The notes below the pieces were generated by a model. The model did not search any database. It was not told where the DNA came from and saw only the letters and a program-made list of their open reading frames with translations. From Spiribacter salilacus (lineage in GTDB: Bacteria > Pseudomonadota > Gammaproteobacteria > Nitrococcales > Nitrococcaceae), in NCBI RefSeq assembly GCF_009649225.1, contig NZ_WJPP01000002.1, forward strand, positions 1 through 64,000: 64,000 nt of DNA, given 5' to 3'. Positions 1 through 8,229 of the stretch are shown one piece after another; the first letter of the stretch is position 1, and every line of letters begins with the position of its first letter. Both the position numbers and the translations under genes were made by a program.

Positions 1-353
1 TCTGCCTGTCCTGACTCATCCAATGCAGCATCGACTGTTACATTCGAAGCCTGACTGCCGCCGAGGGTTTCATCCTCAGCTACGCGAAGGGTTGGTGTTG
101 TCGTTTCTGCGTCAAGATCGGCAATATCGAGCTCTAGGCTCGATTCTTCTTGGACTTCTGATTGGTCCGCTTTGTACTCAACACGCTCGGCTGGCTGCTC
201 TGGCTCATCGTTGGGAGCCGCTACCGCCGCGGGCGTGAGCAGTGGATCGCCTGATAAGAGCAAACGCTGCTCAAGCGGTTCGATACCAAAATCATCCCGT
301 ATCGCCTTTGCGATGGGATTGAGATTAAGGCCCGCAAATAACCGTTTAAGCAC
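1..353 (-). CDS. N-terminus of LEPR-XLL-type giant surface protein (partial, runs off window)
   Basis: The minus strand is open from a GTG at 353 to the window edge (about 117 codons). Near residues 32-45 it reads GIEPLEQRLLLSGDP, a close variant of the LEPR-x-LLSADP motif that marks the N-terminus of very long repetitive surface or adhesin-like proteins. The residues after it are acidic and rich in Ala, Pro, Thr and Glu, as in such proteins. There is no ATG. GTG at 353 is the first plausible start after an in-frame stop at about 383, and it gives a basic N-terminus (VLKRLFAG). Only the beginning is present, so total length and repeat type are unknown. It lies about 80 bp downstream of, and on the same strand as, a two-component system, a plausible regulator (inference). 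Confidence 0.7.
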   Translation of the reverse strand, partial: MLKRLFAGLNLNPIAKAIRDDFGIEPLEQRLLLSGDPLLTPAAVAAPNDEPEQPAERVEYKADQSEVQEESSLELDIADLDAETTTPTLRVAEDETLGGSQASNVTVDAALDESGQA

Positions 354-387
354 TAAATTACCGCCGTTTAGGCAACTGATTTAGTGC
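350..387. promoter_or_regulatory. Inverted repeat over the surface-protein start, plus spaced direct repeats
   Basis: GCACTAAAT (350-358) and ATTTAGTGC (379-387) form a perfect 9-bp inverted repeat with a 20-nt spacer, and the GTG start codon (351-353) lies inside one arm. ATTACCGCC occurs at 357-365 and again at 390-398, 33 bp apart, about three helical turns. The hairpin could affect translation, and the direct repeats could bind an OmpR-type regulator. Both roles are inferred. Confidence 0.4.
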
Positions 388-433
388 AGATTACCGCCTA
401 GCAAAATCGCCAACTTGCACTACCTTGCAATGC

Positions 434-1123
434 TTAGCGAATCTCAATTGGAAGCGTTAAAACGTAGCCCACAGCGCGCTCGGTTTGTAGGGTTGTCGGA
501 TCAATCCCATGCGCTCGAAATTTGCTGCGTAACCGCGAAATCAAGACCTCTAAATTCTGCTTAGCACGGTCTGACTCATCAAGGTGCAAAATCTCAAGCA
601 GCTGCCAGGTTTCTAGCGTTGAATTCGGCGCTAACGCAAAAGCGTGCAAAACCTGCACCTCTCTTCGGGTCAGGCGCACCATAGTGCCCTCTGGCGTGAG
701 TAGGTGTGTACGCAATGGATCAAGCTGATAAACGCTAGTATCTGTTGCGCTGCCCGAGAGACGCCTAGCCAATGCGCTAAGCGCAAACAGCAGCTCGTTA
801 GCATCAATGGGCTTTGTGAGATAAAGATCAGCACCACCGGCATAACCGCGCAGCTTGTCATCCACCGCATCGCGAACCGTCACCAAAATAATCCCGAGTT
901 CAGGGCACGTTTTCCGCAGCCGAGTGGTGAGCGATAAACCATCTTCTCCGGGCAGGTTTAAATCGATAACCGCAATGTCAAAGCGCTGAGACACTGGGTA
1001 CTCAGCCACCGCCTCAGCACAGTCAACTGCAACCACATGATGCCCAGCAGCCTCAAGCGTTTCGACCAGCACCGCCCGCAGCGCACTATGGTCTTCTACA
1101 ACAAGGATGTTTTGGGTAGCCAT
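434..1123 (-). CDS. Two-component response regulator, receiver plus winged-helix output
   Basis: 229 residues. The N-terminal CheY-like receiver starts NILVVEDH, with the phospho-acceptor Asp in VIDLNLPGEDG and the conserved Lys in LTKP. The C-terminal domain (LTRREVQVL ... LEVLISRLRSKF ... GYVL) is an OmpR/PhoB-like winged helix. The ATG at 1123 (MATQNILVV) was chosen because an upstream TTG has AGAGG only one base away. It overlaps the 3' end of the histidine kinase by 28 bp, so translation is probably coupled. It is clearly paralogous to the regulator at 3019-3732. The nearest downstream gene on this strand is the LEPR-XLL surface protein. Target genes are unknown. Confidence 0.9.
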   Translation of the reverse strand: MATQNILVVEDHSALRAVLVETLEAAGHHVVAVDCAEAVAEYPVSQRFDIAVIDLNLPGEDGLSLTTRLRKTCPELGIILVTVRDAVDDKLRGYAGGADLYLTKPIDANELLFALSALARRLSGSATDTSVYQLDPLRTHLLTPEGTMVRLTRREVQVLHAFALAPNSTLETWQLLEILHLDESDRAKQNLEVLISRLRSKFRAHGIDPTTLQTERAVGYVLTLPIEIR

Positions 1124-2961
1124 AGCTCGAAGCAAACCTCTTTATTTGGAGTTTCTGTGACTTCGCAAACCACATTACCCCCCATTCGACGAACAAAATT
1201 ATGCACGATATAAAGCCCAAGGCCTGAACCACTGACTCGCGACGCATCTCGGCCTCGATAATATTTTTCGAACACACGCGCAGGATCAGGCAACCCAGTT
1301 GCACCGATGTTATTGCAAATGCGCAGCCGAAACCCATCACGCCCCTCAAACATAGACGGCTCAGCAACAAGCCCCACCTGCGATGAATCCTTCGAGTATT
1401 TAATCGCATTGTCCAGCAGATTCGATAAAACAGTGCGTAATAACACCGGATCTGCTTCGATGAGCTCACCGGCAATATCGCCATGCCATGTCACCTTTAC
1501 TTGGTCTTCGGCCTTTAGCGAGGAGATAACCTGATCTAGCACGTCCACAATGAGCTGCGGCTGTGCTGAAACTCTTTCAATGCCCTCTTGAATGCGGCTT
1601 GCTATGGCACAGCGATCGATAATCGCATCCATATCGCTAACTGCACGCTGAGCATACGCTTGCATCGACCTTGAGGGGTTTTCGGCATCCAGTCGCAACC
1701 GAATCAACGACAATGGTGTTCGTAGCTCATGAGTCAGCATACTCATAAACTGCTGTTGCTCATCAGCTCGAGCGCGCTCCCATTGCGCCGTTTGCTCCGC
1801 TTGGCGGATTTCTCGGCGCGCCGCTGCATACGCTTTTTCAAGCCACTGCCTGCGCTGTGCCAGAAGAATCTGAAAGGCCGCCAAACTGCCAAGCAACCCA
1901 ACCTGAAAAGTAGAGAAAAGGGTGTTAGACCCGGGCAAAAAGCCCAGTAAAACCAGACTTGTGATGAGCGCACCCACCAAAGGAACTAGATTGGCAATCA
2001 ATAAAGCAATACTGCCTGTCTGACCCCGAACAATCAGTAACAGACTCCAGCCCGTGCCGATGGACAGCGCCAAAGTGCCCAGCATAACCATGATTTGTGC
2101 CGCTTCAGAATGCAAACCCAAAAATGGCGCTGGAAAAAACACAATGGCCGCCCAAAACACCAATTGAAAAACGCGTAAAACCGGCTTAGGCCCGTTATGC
2201 ATGTCAAATGCATGGATAAGCAGACGAATTAGCGTTGCCGAGACCACATAGGTGCCCGTTGCCACAATAATCCAGGCATACGCTGGATTTTCTGGGAAAA
2301 AGAGTTTTACCGTTAAACCGCTCGTGCCCAAAAAGTGGATAAACATCACCACCAAAAACAACAAGTAAGTACGCTGAAGCGGGTCCTTGATCCATTGCCG
2401 ATGCCACAAGGTATTAATAGCGCCAGCAACAAGCAGCCCCAGATAAATACCAATCAGCAATAGCTCGCTGACGGTTTGCCTCGCAAAATCAACCGGTTGC
2501 CAGACCGTTAAATCAAGAAATGCGCTACTTGGCGTTTGCATCCTCAAATAAAAGGTTTGCGGCTGATCATCTGCAAATTCCACTAAAAAGCTTAAATGCC
2601 GATCAGGAAACGGACGCTGACTTACTGGCACCGTCATGCCGTTTCGCCATTCTATAAAGCCCTTTTCCGTGGGCTGATAGAGAATCAGTGAGCCCAAAAA
2701 GCTGGGTTTACCGACAATATGCAACACCCGCTCGCCAGTCACATCGGCTGGAGGTGCCTGCAGCGTTAACCGCAACCAATGCGGCTTTCGGGAATAGCCG
2801 GCTGAATAGTGGTCATTGAGGGGCTCAAATTGCTCTGCCTGCGCCGGGTCGGCAACCCTCTCGACGGTGGTCTCGGTCGTCACCGGCCCGGTATAAACGG
2901 CAAGCTCTTCAATCGGGTACTGGGTTTGCGCCGCACTCGTACCGGCTAACAGCGCCCACAA
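1096..2961 (-). CDS. 7TMR-DISM sensor histidine kinase
   Basis: About 621 residues. An N-terminal periplasmic 7TMR-DISM extracellular-type domain (about residues 20-150, with HWLRLTL and FYLRMQTPS) is followed by about seven hydrophobic segments (about 165-365), a short coiled coil, a HisKA domain with the H-box MLTHELRTPLSLIR, and an ATPase domain with N-box NLLDNAIKYS and G-box GSGLGLYIVHNF. It should autophosphorylate and donate to one or both flanking regulators. The start is uncertain: TTG at 2961 is used here, but it cuts into the signal peptide. The frame stays open upstream and reads IIKKRWGFILAGGLWALLAG, with AAGGGG just before two ATC codons at 3000 and 2997. That is a better signal peptide and ribosome site but lacks a standard start codon. 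Confidence 0.88.
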   Translation of the reverse strand: MWALLAGTSAAQTQYPIEELAVYTGPVTTETTVERVADPAQAEQFEPLNDHYSAGYSRKPHWLRLTLQAPPADVTGERVLHIVGKPSFLGSLILYQPTEKGFIEWRNGMTVPVSQRPFPDRHLSFLVEFADDQPQTFYLRMQTPSSAFLDLTVWQPVDFARQTVSELLLIGIYLGLLVAGAINTLWHRQWIKDPLQRTYLLFLVVMFIHFLGTSGLTVKLFFPENPAYAWIIVATGTYVVSATLIRLLIHAFDMHNGPKPVLRVFQLVFWAAIVFFPAPFLGLHSEAAQIMVMLGTLALSIGTGWSLLLIVRGQTGSIALLIANLVPLVGALITSLVLLGFLPGSNTLFSTFQVGLLGSLAAFQILLAQRRQWLEKAYAAARREIRQAEQTAQWERARADEQQQFMSMLTHELRTPLSLIRLRLDAENPSRSMQAYAQRAVSDMDAIIDRCAIASRIQEGIERVSAQPQLIVDVLDQVISSLKAEDQVKVTWHGDIAGELIEADPVLLRTVLSNLLDNAIKYSKDSSQVGLVAEPSMFEGRDGFRLRICNNIGATGLPDPARVFEKYYRGRDASRVSGSGLGLYIVHNFVRRMGGNVVCEVTETPNKEVCFELWLPKTSLL

Positions 2962-3018
2962 ACCGCCCGCAAGAATAAAACCCCAGCGTTTTTTGATGAT
3001 GTGGCCCCTTAGTTGTTC

Positions 3019-3732
3019 TTAGTTGCTCTCAACAACTTGTACCGTCAATGTCAGCTGATAGCCAGCATTGCGATGCGCTTTGATCAGCGGTTTGGTTTGA
3101 GAGTGGATAACACTGTCCATCACCTTTTTACGCAAACGGCTTATCGTGTTTTCTAAAGAGCGCCGAGTATTAGCGCGATCCGGAAAGTGTTCTTCAAGCA
3201 GCCCCAAGAGGTCAGCCACCTCCATAAGCCCGGCAGGCTCTAAAGCAAGCGCTCGTAATATGGCCGTTTCCACCGCAGTTAATGCGATCCGCGCATCAAG
3301 TTGGTCATTAAGCAACTCAAACTGGCGAACATCCAATACCCAATGCAGATCAGTACGACCCACATCGCGATTGGCCAGCCGATTGACCGCTGCCAGCAAC
3401 TCACGCGGGTCCGTTGGCTTGGTCAAATAAATGTCTGCACCCGTCATATACCCCTTAACCCGATCGTCAATATGGGTGCGCGCCGTCAGCATAATAATTC
3501 CAATGCCGGGAATACGGTCGCGTAGCTGTTGGGCAATCTCAAACCCACTTTGCCCCGGCAAATTGAGATCAAGAATAGCCAAATCAAGGCTGTGCCCTTT
3601 TAAGACGTCAAAAAGCCCCTCCATACAGTTGGCTTCATGCACCTGGTAGCGATTCGCTTCAAAAAAACAAGCAAGCTCCTCGCGCAGCAGCCGATCATCT
3701 TCAACAATGGCAATTGCTGGATAGTTTTGCAT
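3019..3732 (-). CDS. Two-component response regulator, receiver plus winged-helix output
   Basis: 237 residues. The receiver begins AIAIVEDDR, with the acceptor Asp in AILDLNLPGQSG, Thr in MLTAR and Lys in LTKP. The output domain has the winged-helix pattern (LTAVETAILRAL ... LENTISRLRKKV ... NAGYQLTL). ATG at 3732 is preferred to 3753 because AAGGG lies seven bases upstream and the neighbouring ATPase gene ends at 3734. The kinase frame begins immediately after its TAA stop, so the three genes look like one regulator-kinase-regulator operon. The two regulators share most of their receiver, which suggests duplication and two outputs of one kinase. Confidence 0.9.
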   Translation of the reverse strand: MQNYPAIAIVEDDRLLREELACFFEANRYQVHEANCMEGLFDVLKGHSLDLAILDLNLPGQSGFEIAQQLRDRIPGIGIIMLTARTHIDDRVKGYMTGADIYLTKPTDPRELLAAVNRLANRDVGRTDLHWVLDVRQFELLNDQLDARIALTAVETAILRALALEPAGLMEVADLLGLLEEHFPDRANTRRSLENTISRLRKKVMDSVIHSQTKPLIKAHRNAGYQLTLTVQVVESN

Positions 3733-3733
3733 G

Positions 3734-4918
3734 CTAGCCCTTGCCTGACTCAATTCTTTCCATAAGCCGTGGCAGAGAAATCATTTTCACATCATTACCC
3801 ACAGGAAACTCATCCTCACCACCGTAAAGGATGAATTTGTGTGTTGCACCAACATCATCACAGGTCTGGTTGTAGTGCTTGCCGATTTTAGGGGCAAACC
3901 CATGCTTGATCTCTATGGCCCAGATTTCAGATGACGGCATCTTGAGAACTAGGTCGACTTCTGCGCCCGCAGCGGTTCGATAAAAATAGATTTCTGTGCG
4001 ATTCGGTACGATCGACAGAATATTCTCAACAACAAAGCCTTCCCAGCTCTTGCCCAAAACCGGGTTAGACAGTAACGCATCATAGCTATTAATGCCTAAC
4101 AAGCGGTGCAGAATACCGCTGTCGCGGACATAATACCGAGGTGATTTGACTAATCGCTTTTTGACATTGGCATGCCAAGGATCAAGACGCCTTACCAGCA
4201 AAAGATCTGCCAGAATATCAATGTAATGGCTTACCGCCTTGGCATCGACTTCCAGGTTTGAAGCCAGTTTGGAATAGTTTATGGTCTCACCTTGCAAATG
4301 CGCCATCATCGTCCATAGGCGGCGTAACCTTGCTGCGGGTACACGGAAGCCCATTTGCGGTACGTCGCGCTCAAGATACGTACGAATTAGGTTTTCAAGC
4401 CAGTCCATGGCCACGTCATCAGCTGTGGCCAGATAGCTGTCGGGAAAGCCTCCCCGCAGCCAAAGGGTCTGTCGATCCGCTTGCTTACCATTAATTTCAG
4501 CAACGTTAAGCCCCCCCATCTCGAGATAACTAATCCGACCCGCCAAGCTTTCCGAAGACTGACGCATCAAATCCATGGATGCCGACCCAAGCAGCAAAAA
4601 CTGACCTGCTTTACGCCCCTGTTCCCGATTTTTGTCGATCAGCCCTCTTAGCACGGGGAACAATTCCGGGCTTCGTTGTATTTCATCGAGGATAACCAGC
4701 TTATCGGCATGGGCGCTTAAAAAACTGCTGGGATCGCTGAGCTTAAGCAAATCCTCGGGGGCTTCCAAATCGAGGTAAATTGAGTTGATGTCTTTAGCAA
4801 TGGCTTTTGCAAGTGTCGTTTTGCCTACCTGACGGGCACCAAGCAGTGCGACCGCAGGCACTTGTGCGATCGTTTTTTGAAGTTTTTCTGTAATCAGCCG
4901 CCTTAACATACCTTGCAT
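3734..4918 (-). CDS. AAA_14/DUF4143 family ATPase
   Basis: 394 residues. Walker A is GARQVGKT (residues 27-34) and Walker B is VILDEIQ. A Mrr-like C-terminal region typical of DUF4143 follows (YVRDSGILHRLLG ... GKSWEGFVVENIL ... EVDLVL ... AIEIKHG), whose E-x-D ... E-x-K spacing recalls restriction-like nucleases. These stand-alone ATPases are common in accessory DNA and their role is not established. AGGAG lies 13 bases before the ATG. The stop codon lies one base before the regulator start at 3732, so read-through transcription into the two-component genes is possible. It is divergent from vapBC. Confidence 0.85.
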   Translation of the reverse strand: MQGMLRRLITEKLQKTIAQVPAVALLGARQVGKTTLAKAIAKDINSIYLDLEAPEDLLKLSDPSSFLSAHADKLVILDEIQRSPELFPVLRGLIDKNREQGRKAGQFLLLGSASMDLMRQSSESLAGRISYLEMGGLNVAEINGKQADRQTLWLRGGFPDSYLATADDVAMDWLENLIRTYLERDVPQMGFRVPAARLRRLWTMMAHLQGETINYSKLASNLEVDAKAVSHYIDILADLLLVRRLDPWHANVKKRLVKSPRYYVRDSGILHRLLGINSYDALLSNPVLGKSWEGFVVENILSIVPNRTEIYFYRTAAGAEVDLVLKMPSSEIWAIEIKHGFAPKIGKHYNQTCDDVGATHKFILYGGEDEFPVGNDVKMISLPRLMERIESGKG

Positions 4919-4990
4919 TTTAGGAATTTAACTCCTGATTTACAAGGTATAAAAGCGATCAAACTCAAGTGAATGTTGGTCTAGGCCGTT

Positions 4991-5035
4991 CGGTTGACTA
5001 ACCGAGCTCCTTGGCATAGGCTTTGGCATATGCCA
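4991..5035. promoter_or_regulatory. Palindromes upstream of vapBC (candidate operator)
   Basis: TGGCATATGCCA at 5024-5035 is a perfect 12-bp palindrome 20 bases before the vapB start. CGGTT-GACT-AACCG at 4991-5004 is a second dyad. VapBC complexes normally repress their own promoter through such sites. Function here is inferred from position. Confidence 0.45.
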
Positions 5036-5055
5036 TTTGAATCAAAGGATGCTTA

Positions 5056-5298
5056 ATGACAACTTCAGAACGCCACGTTCGCGTCTTTCGCAACGGCCGC
5101 AATCAGGCCATACGCATCCCTCGCGAGTTTGAGATTGAAGGCGACGAAGCACTCATCCACAAGGAGGGTGACCGTCTAATCGTGGAGCCAATCCGTAAAG
5201 GCAAGCTACTGGCGTTGCTTGCCACCCTACCCCCGTTGGCTGAGCCCTTTCCAAATATAGATGATGACCTACCTCCGGTAGATGACGTGTTGTTGTGA
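5056..5298 (+). CDS. vapB: VapB-like antitoxin (AbrB/MazE fold)
   Basis: 80 residues. The N-terminal swapped-hairpin AbrB-type DNA-binding segment is recognisable (RHVRVFRNGRNQAIRIPREFEIEGDEALIHKEGDRLIVEP). The acidic, proline-rich tail would wrap the toxin. AAGGA lies a good distance before the ATG. Its stop overlaps the toxin start by four bases (GTGA), the usual coupled antitoxin-first arrangement. A 12-bp palindrome lies just upstream and probably mediates autoregulation. Confidence 0.88.
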   Translation: MTTSERHVRVFRNGRNQAIRIPREFEIEGDEALIHKEGDRLIVEPIRKGKLLALLATLPPLAEPFPNIDDDLPPVDDVLL

Positions 5299-5705
5299 GT
5301 CCATCGCTTGTATATTTGCTAGACACTAACACGCTGTCAGATCTGCTCCGCAACCCTCAAGGCGCGGTAGCAACACAGATCACTAAGGCAGGCGAAGGAA
5401 CTATCAGCACCAGCATCATTGTAGCCGCAGAGCTCCGCTATGGTGCGATCAAGTCAAACTCTGTAAAACTAGCGCAACGCATCGACCTGATCCTCTCCGC
5501 AGTGGAAATCTTGCCACTGGAAACACCTACCGACCGTCAGTACGCAGCATTACGTCATCACCTAACAAGTAAGGGATCACTTATCGGGCCAAACGATCTA
5601 CTCATTGCTGCACATGCACTCGCCAGTGACCTTACAGTTGTGACCGCCAATGTTGGGGAATTCTCACGAGTCCCAGGATTAAAAGTAGAGAACTGGCTAC
5701 CGTAA
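5295..5705 (+). CDS. vapC: VapC-like PIN-domain ribonuclease toxin
   Basis: 136 residues, starting at GTG. PIN-domain acidic residues are visible: Asp10 in LLDTNTLSDLL, Glu46 in VAAELRYGA and Asp101 in IGPNDLLIAAHA, and the C-terminal signature VTANVGEFSRVPGL follows. The protein resembles the FitB/VapC group that cleaves RNA, often tRNA. It is translationally coupled to vapB. No disruption is visible, so the pair is probably functional. Confidence 0.9.
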   Translation: MSPSLVYLLDTNTLSDLLRNPQGAVATQITKAGEGTISTSIIVAAELRYGAIKSNSVKLAQRIDLILSAVEILPLETPTDRQYAALRHHLTSKGSLIGPNDLLIAAHALASDLTVVTANVGEFSRVPGLKVENWLP

Positions 5706-5758
5706 CCTTGAAAAGACCTAGCGTTCCTATAGCAAGCCGAACCCTGTTTTATCGTAAG

Positions 5759-5779
5759 GATTTTTAACTTCTGATCATT
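5759..5779. repeat. 21-bp direct repeat, copy 1
   Basis: The 21 bases starting GATTTTTAACTTCTG recur exactly at 9380-9400. This copy overlaps the stop codon of the Fic gene. The pair brackets the Fic, AbiE-remnant and TacAT genes plus the left att copy. Origin unknown; a duplication scar is likely. Confidence 0.6.
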
Positions 5780-6917
5780 TTTCGGGGGAATGACCGTTCG
5801 GTTCAAAGGTCGTCAACTCATACCGGGTTGTTCTGCCGCCACCTGCCAGTGGAGTGATGATACCTTTGGCAACCAAGTCAGAAAGATCACGGCTTGCCGT
5901 TCGATTGGGACACTTGGTGATCATTTCATATTTTTTAGTCGTTATTCCGCCTTCAAAGCCCTTCCGACCTTCAGCGAATACCCGCGATACCATCTTGGCC
6001 TGTCGGGCGTTCAACTGATCGCCAAAGGCTTCATAGAAACGTGTCTTGGCCAGTACAAAATCTACCTCTGCCCTGGCAATGTCTTGTGCCTTGATAACGG
6101 TATCAGCGAAATAATCCAGCCAGCGGTTGACATCCATGCTCCCGCGGCTCGCTTTCTCCAGCTGCAGGTAATAGGATTTTTTATCCGCTTCTATCGCTGT
6201 GGCAAGACAAGCCGAGGTTGGATAGCCGAGCGACTGCGAAAGTGCATGATCAGCAATTGCCCTACCGACTCGCCCATTACCGTCATCGAAGGGGTGAATG
6301 ACCTCGAACCAGAGATGGGCAATACCTGCCCGGGCAATCCCGGTTATAGACTTATTACCGCTCAAAGGACTGGTTTGGTTATACCAGTCGATAAACTTCG
6401 CCATTTCATCAGGCACCTGAATCGCTGTCGGGGCCTCATAGTGAACCTTTTCGTGCCCATAAGGCCCGCTCACTATTTGCATCGGTGAGAGATCGTTGCG
6501 GTATGCGCCTCGCAAGATAGGCGTGTAGCGCTGCTCCGGAACAGCCATGGATTGCCACCTGCCCAACAAATCATGTGCCAGTGGTATTTGCCAGTTCTTG
6601 CGAACGTCAACTAGCAACATCGCGGCCCCCGCCGCCTTCTGATCAGAATTTATGGGTAGCGTATCTGACGTAATTAAAGAGAGTAGCGATGACCTGACCG
6701 ATTCTCTGTCCAGCGCTTCACCCTCAATGGCACTAGTTTTAATGGCTTCGGAAAGCATCAAGTCGATCGTGGCATTCTCTTGAGATGCCATTGGTAGCGC
6801 ATCAAAGCTGCCGGCCAGGCGCTCCGATTTCAGACGGAATTTAAGCTCCCTATCATCGAGCGCGCGCTGGTCGTACCGAAAATCTGGCCAGTCGGGTTGT
6901 TGCCATATCCACGTCAT
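5775..6917 (-). CDS. Fic family protein (adenylyltransferase-like)
   Basis: 380 residues. The Fic active-site motif HPFDDGNGRVGR (208-219) is complete, with the catalytic His and the phosphate-binding loop. TSAIEGE (61-67) matches the (S/T)xxxE(G/N) inhibitory helix placed N-terminal to the Fic core, so this should be a self-inhibited class II-type enzyme. The N-terminus (MTWIWQQPDWPDF) looks like DUF4172, and the C-terminus (GITTKKYEMITKCPNRTASRDLSDLVAKGII) looks like a winged helix. The likely reaction is AMP transfer from ATP to a protein hydroxyl; the target is unknown. It is alone on its strand. Confidence 0.9.
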   Translation of the reverse strand: MTWIWQQPDWPDFRYDQRALDDRELKFRLKSERLAGSFDALPMASQENATIDLMLSEAIKTSAIEGEALDRESVRSSLLSLITSDTLPINSDQKAAGAAMLLVDVRKNWQIPLAHDLLGRWQSMAVPEQRYTPILRGAYRNDLSPMQIVSGPYGHEKVHYEAPTAIQVPDEMAKFIDWYNQTSPLSGNKSITGIARAGIAHLWFEVIHPFDDGNGRVGRAIADHALSQSLGYPTSACLATAIEADKKSYYLQLEKASRGSMDVNRWLDYFADTVIKAQDIARAEVDFVLAKTRFYEAFGDQLNARQAKMVSRVFAEGRKGFEGGITTKKYEMITKCPNRTASRDLSDLVAKGIITPLAGGGRTTRYELTTFEPNGHSPEK

Positions 6918-6981
6918 GGCGCGATGCTAACAATTATTCACGCCATTTTAAAGATATATTTGGCGCGATTATGCATTCTCT

Positions 6982-7046
6982 CCATTTATAACCGGGGGCA
7001 GCTATCGAGTGTCTAGAAAACTGGGTCCGTGCCAATTTGACTTCCC
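6982..7046 (+). repeat. Dispersed repeat, copy R1
   Basis: This 65-bp copy matches R2 (8230-8294) at 59 of 65 positions. The core shared by all copies is GAGTGTCTAG followed by CTGGGTCCGTGCCA. Compare R3, R4 and R5. R1 and R2 are direct repeats flanking the AbiE/ATPase junction. Confidence 0.8.
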
Positions 7047-7099
7047 CTTATTCCGATATTTCGATTCATAGATTCCGTAATTTACGATATTGTATTCGT

Positions 7100-7248
7100 T
7101 ATGAATACAACATCCCTGTTCCCCAGGATACACCCGTGGTATTGCTTGCCGGGCCACGCCAGGCCGGCAAAACAACCCTGGTACGCCAAATCGCCCAACG
7201 GGGATGCATTACTTGACCCTGGATGATGACCTGACACTAAAGCGTTGA
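7100..7248 (+). pseudogene. Remnant of an AAA_14-type ATPase N-terminus
   Basis: A plus-strand frame reads IPVPQDTPVVLLAGPRQAGK, then TTLVRQIAQRG, including Walker A GPRQAGKTT. A one-base frameshift at about 7203 then shifts the frame to MHYLTLDDDLTLK before a stop. The pattern is the N-terminal P-loop region of the same family as the intact ATPase at 3734-4918. The rest is missing, replaced by the truncated AbiEii gene running the opposite way. No convincing start codon is present. It is a degraded, non-functional fragment. Confidence 0.7.
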
Positions 7249-7379
7249 TGAAGATCGTGCTCAAACATGTTGATGGCCGTCCCGCCTTTCAGGGCAAAGC
7301 GGGTTTCCTTTGCCAGCACCGGCAGAATATCCACCAGCAATTGCACCCGATCGCTGTAGCGCTTATCCCAGCTGTTCAT
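7209..7379 (-). pseudogene. Truncated AbiEii/AbiGii-type toxin gene
   Basis: ATG at 7379 begins MNSWDKRYSDRVQLLVDILP and continues to FALKGGTAINMFEHDL, the conserved N-terminus of AbiEii-type nucleotidyltransferase toxins (GG-T-A-x-N is the start of the NTase motif). Homology ends at about 7251, followed by a few unrelated residues and a stop at 7209. A full toxin is about 290 residues, so most of the catalytic domain is gone. It overlaps the end of the AbiEi gene by 17 bp, the normal operon order. Confidence 0.75.
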
Positions 7380-8181
7380 CGAGGTCTCCCGGCAGGGTGA
7401 TCTGATAGCGGGGATGCAAACGGCCACCGGAGACCAGTGATCGTTTACCACGACCGAGGTCCACACCATCGAGCGACAGGTGCGAAAACCAAGCATGCCG
7501 GTGACGTTCGCCCAGGGCGAGAAACAAGCGCTTAGCCTTGATGCTGTGGCATCGTCGCAACAACACCTCAAGCCGCTTTGGCCGCAGCGTGGCCATGCCC
7601 TGCATCAATGCGTCGACCTCATAGACCCCACTGGCATCAGACGCCTCGGCACACAATTCCAGCATGGCCCGCTCCGGTGTTGAACACACTAGCATCCGGC
7701 TCGGCACTGCTTCACGCCGCTCCAGGCCCTGGTTCAGCAACGTCTGATCCGATGTCTCATCGGTAAGGGAAGGCACTGGCAAATCAAAAGGCCCCTTGCC
7801 GCAGTACTCGACACCTTCAACCAACGGCAACTTGCGCACCCACCCGGGCACACGATCCGGCCCGTAGAGGGTGATCACGGCAGCTTCGCCCAAGCGCAGG
7901 TAGTGCTCATGCCCCAACCAGGCCAAGGCAAAGCGCCCGCCGACATGCAGTGACAAACCCTCCATCCATTGCAGCGTCCACACCACACCTTCCCACTGCA
8001 GGGAGCCGCCTTTGCGCATATACACACCACGGGCCGGGGATACCAGCCAGCCGCTATCCACATAACGGACCACTAGGCTGCTGGAATAGCCATGCGCTCT
8101 TAGCCACCGGCTGGAAACCACGCCGGTATCACCGAGCCCAGCCAGTAGATGGTTTAATTTTTTCTCATTTTGATCACTCAT
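7363..8181 (-). CDS. AbiEi-type antitoxin/transcriptional regulator (type IV TA)
   Basis: 272 residues. The N-terminal winged helix (LNHLLAGLGDTGVVSSRWLRAHGYSSSLVVRYVDSGWLVSPARGVYMRKG) is followed by the AbiEi C-terminal domain (ALAWLGHEHYLRLGEAAVITLYGPDRVPGWVRKLP). In AbiE systems this protein represses its promoter and antagonises the AbiEii nucleotidyltransferase. The start at 8181 (MSDQNEKKLNHLL) was chosen from the domain boundary; the frame is open further upstream but that part is not conserved-looking. Its toxin partner is truncated, so the gene is an orphan antitoxin and may persist as a regulator or protect against related toxins (inference). Confidence 0.82.
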   Translation of the reverse strand: MSDQNEKKLNHLLAGLGDTGVVSSRWLRAHGYSSSLVVRYVDSGWLVSPARGVYMRKGGSLQWEGVVWTLQWMEGLSLHVGGRFALAWLGHEHYLRLGEAAVITLYGPDRVPGWVRKLPLVEGVEYCGKGPFDLPVPSLTDETSDQTLLNQGLERREAVPSRMLVCSTPERAMLELCAEASDASGVYEVDALMQGMATLRPKRLEVLLRRCHSIKAKRLFLALGERHRHAWFSHLSLDGVDLGRGKRSLVSGGRLHPRYQITLPGDLDEQLG

Positions 8182-8229
8182 AGTGACTAAAATACGGTTT
8201 TTATAAACCAAAGCCAATACGGTATTCCG

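Noticed and set aside
4906-4921. Start of the DUF4143 ATPase resembles the start of the integrase (MQGML, TGCAAGG)
   Set aside because: The similarity covers only about 13 bases and the proteins are unrelated beyond it; treated as chance.
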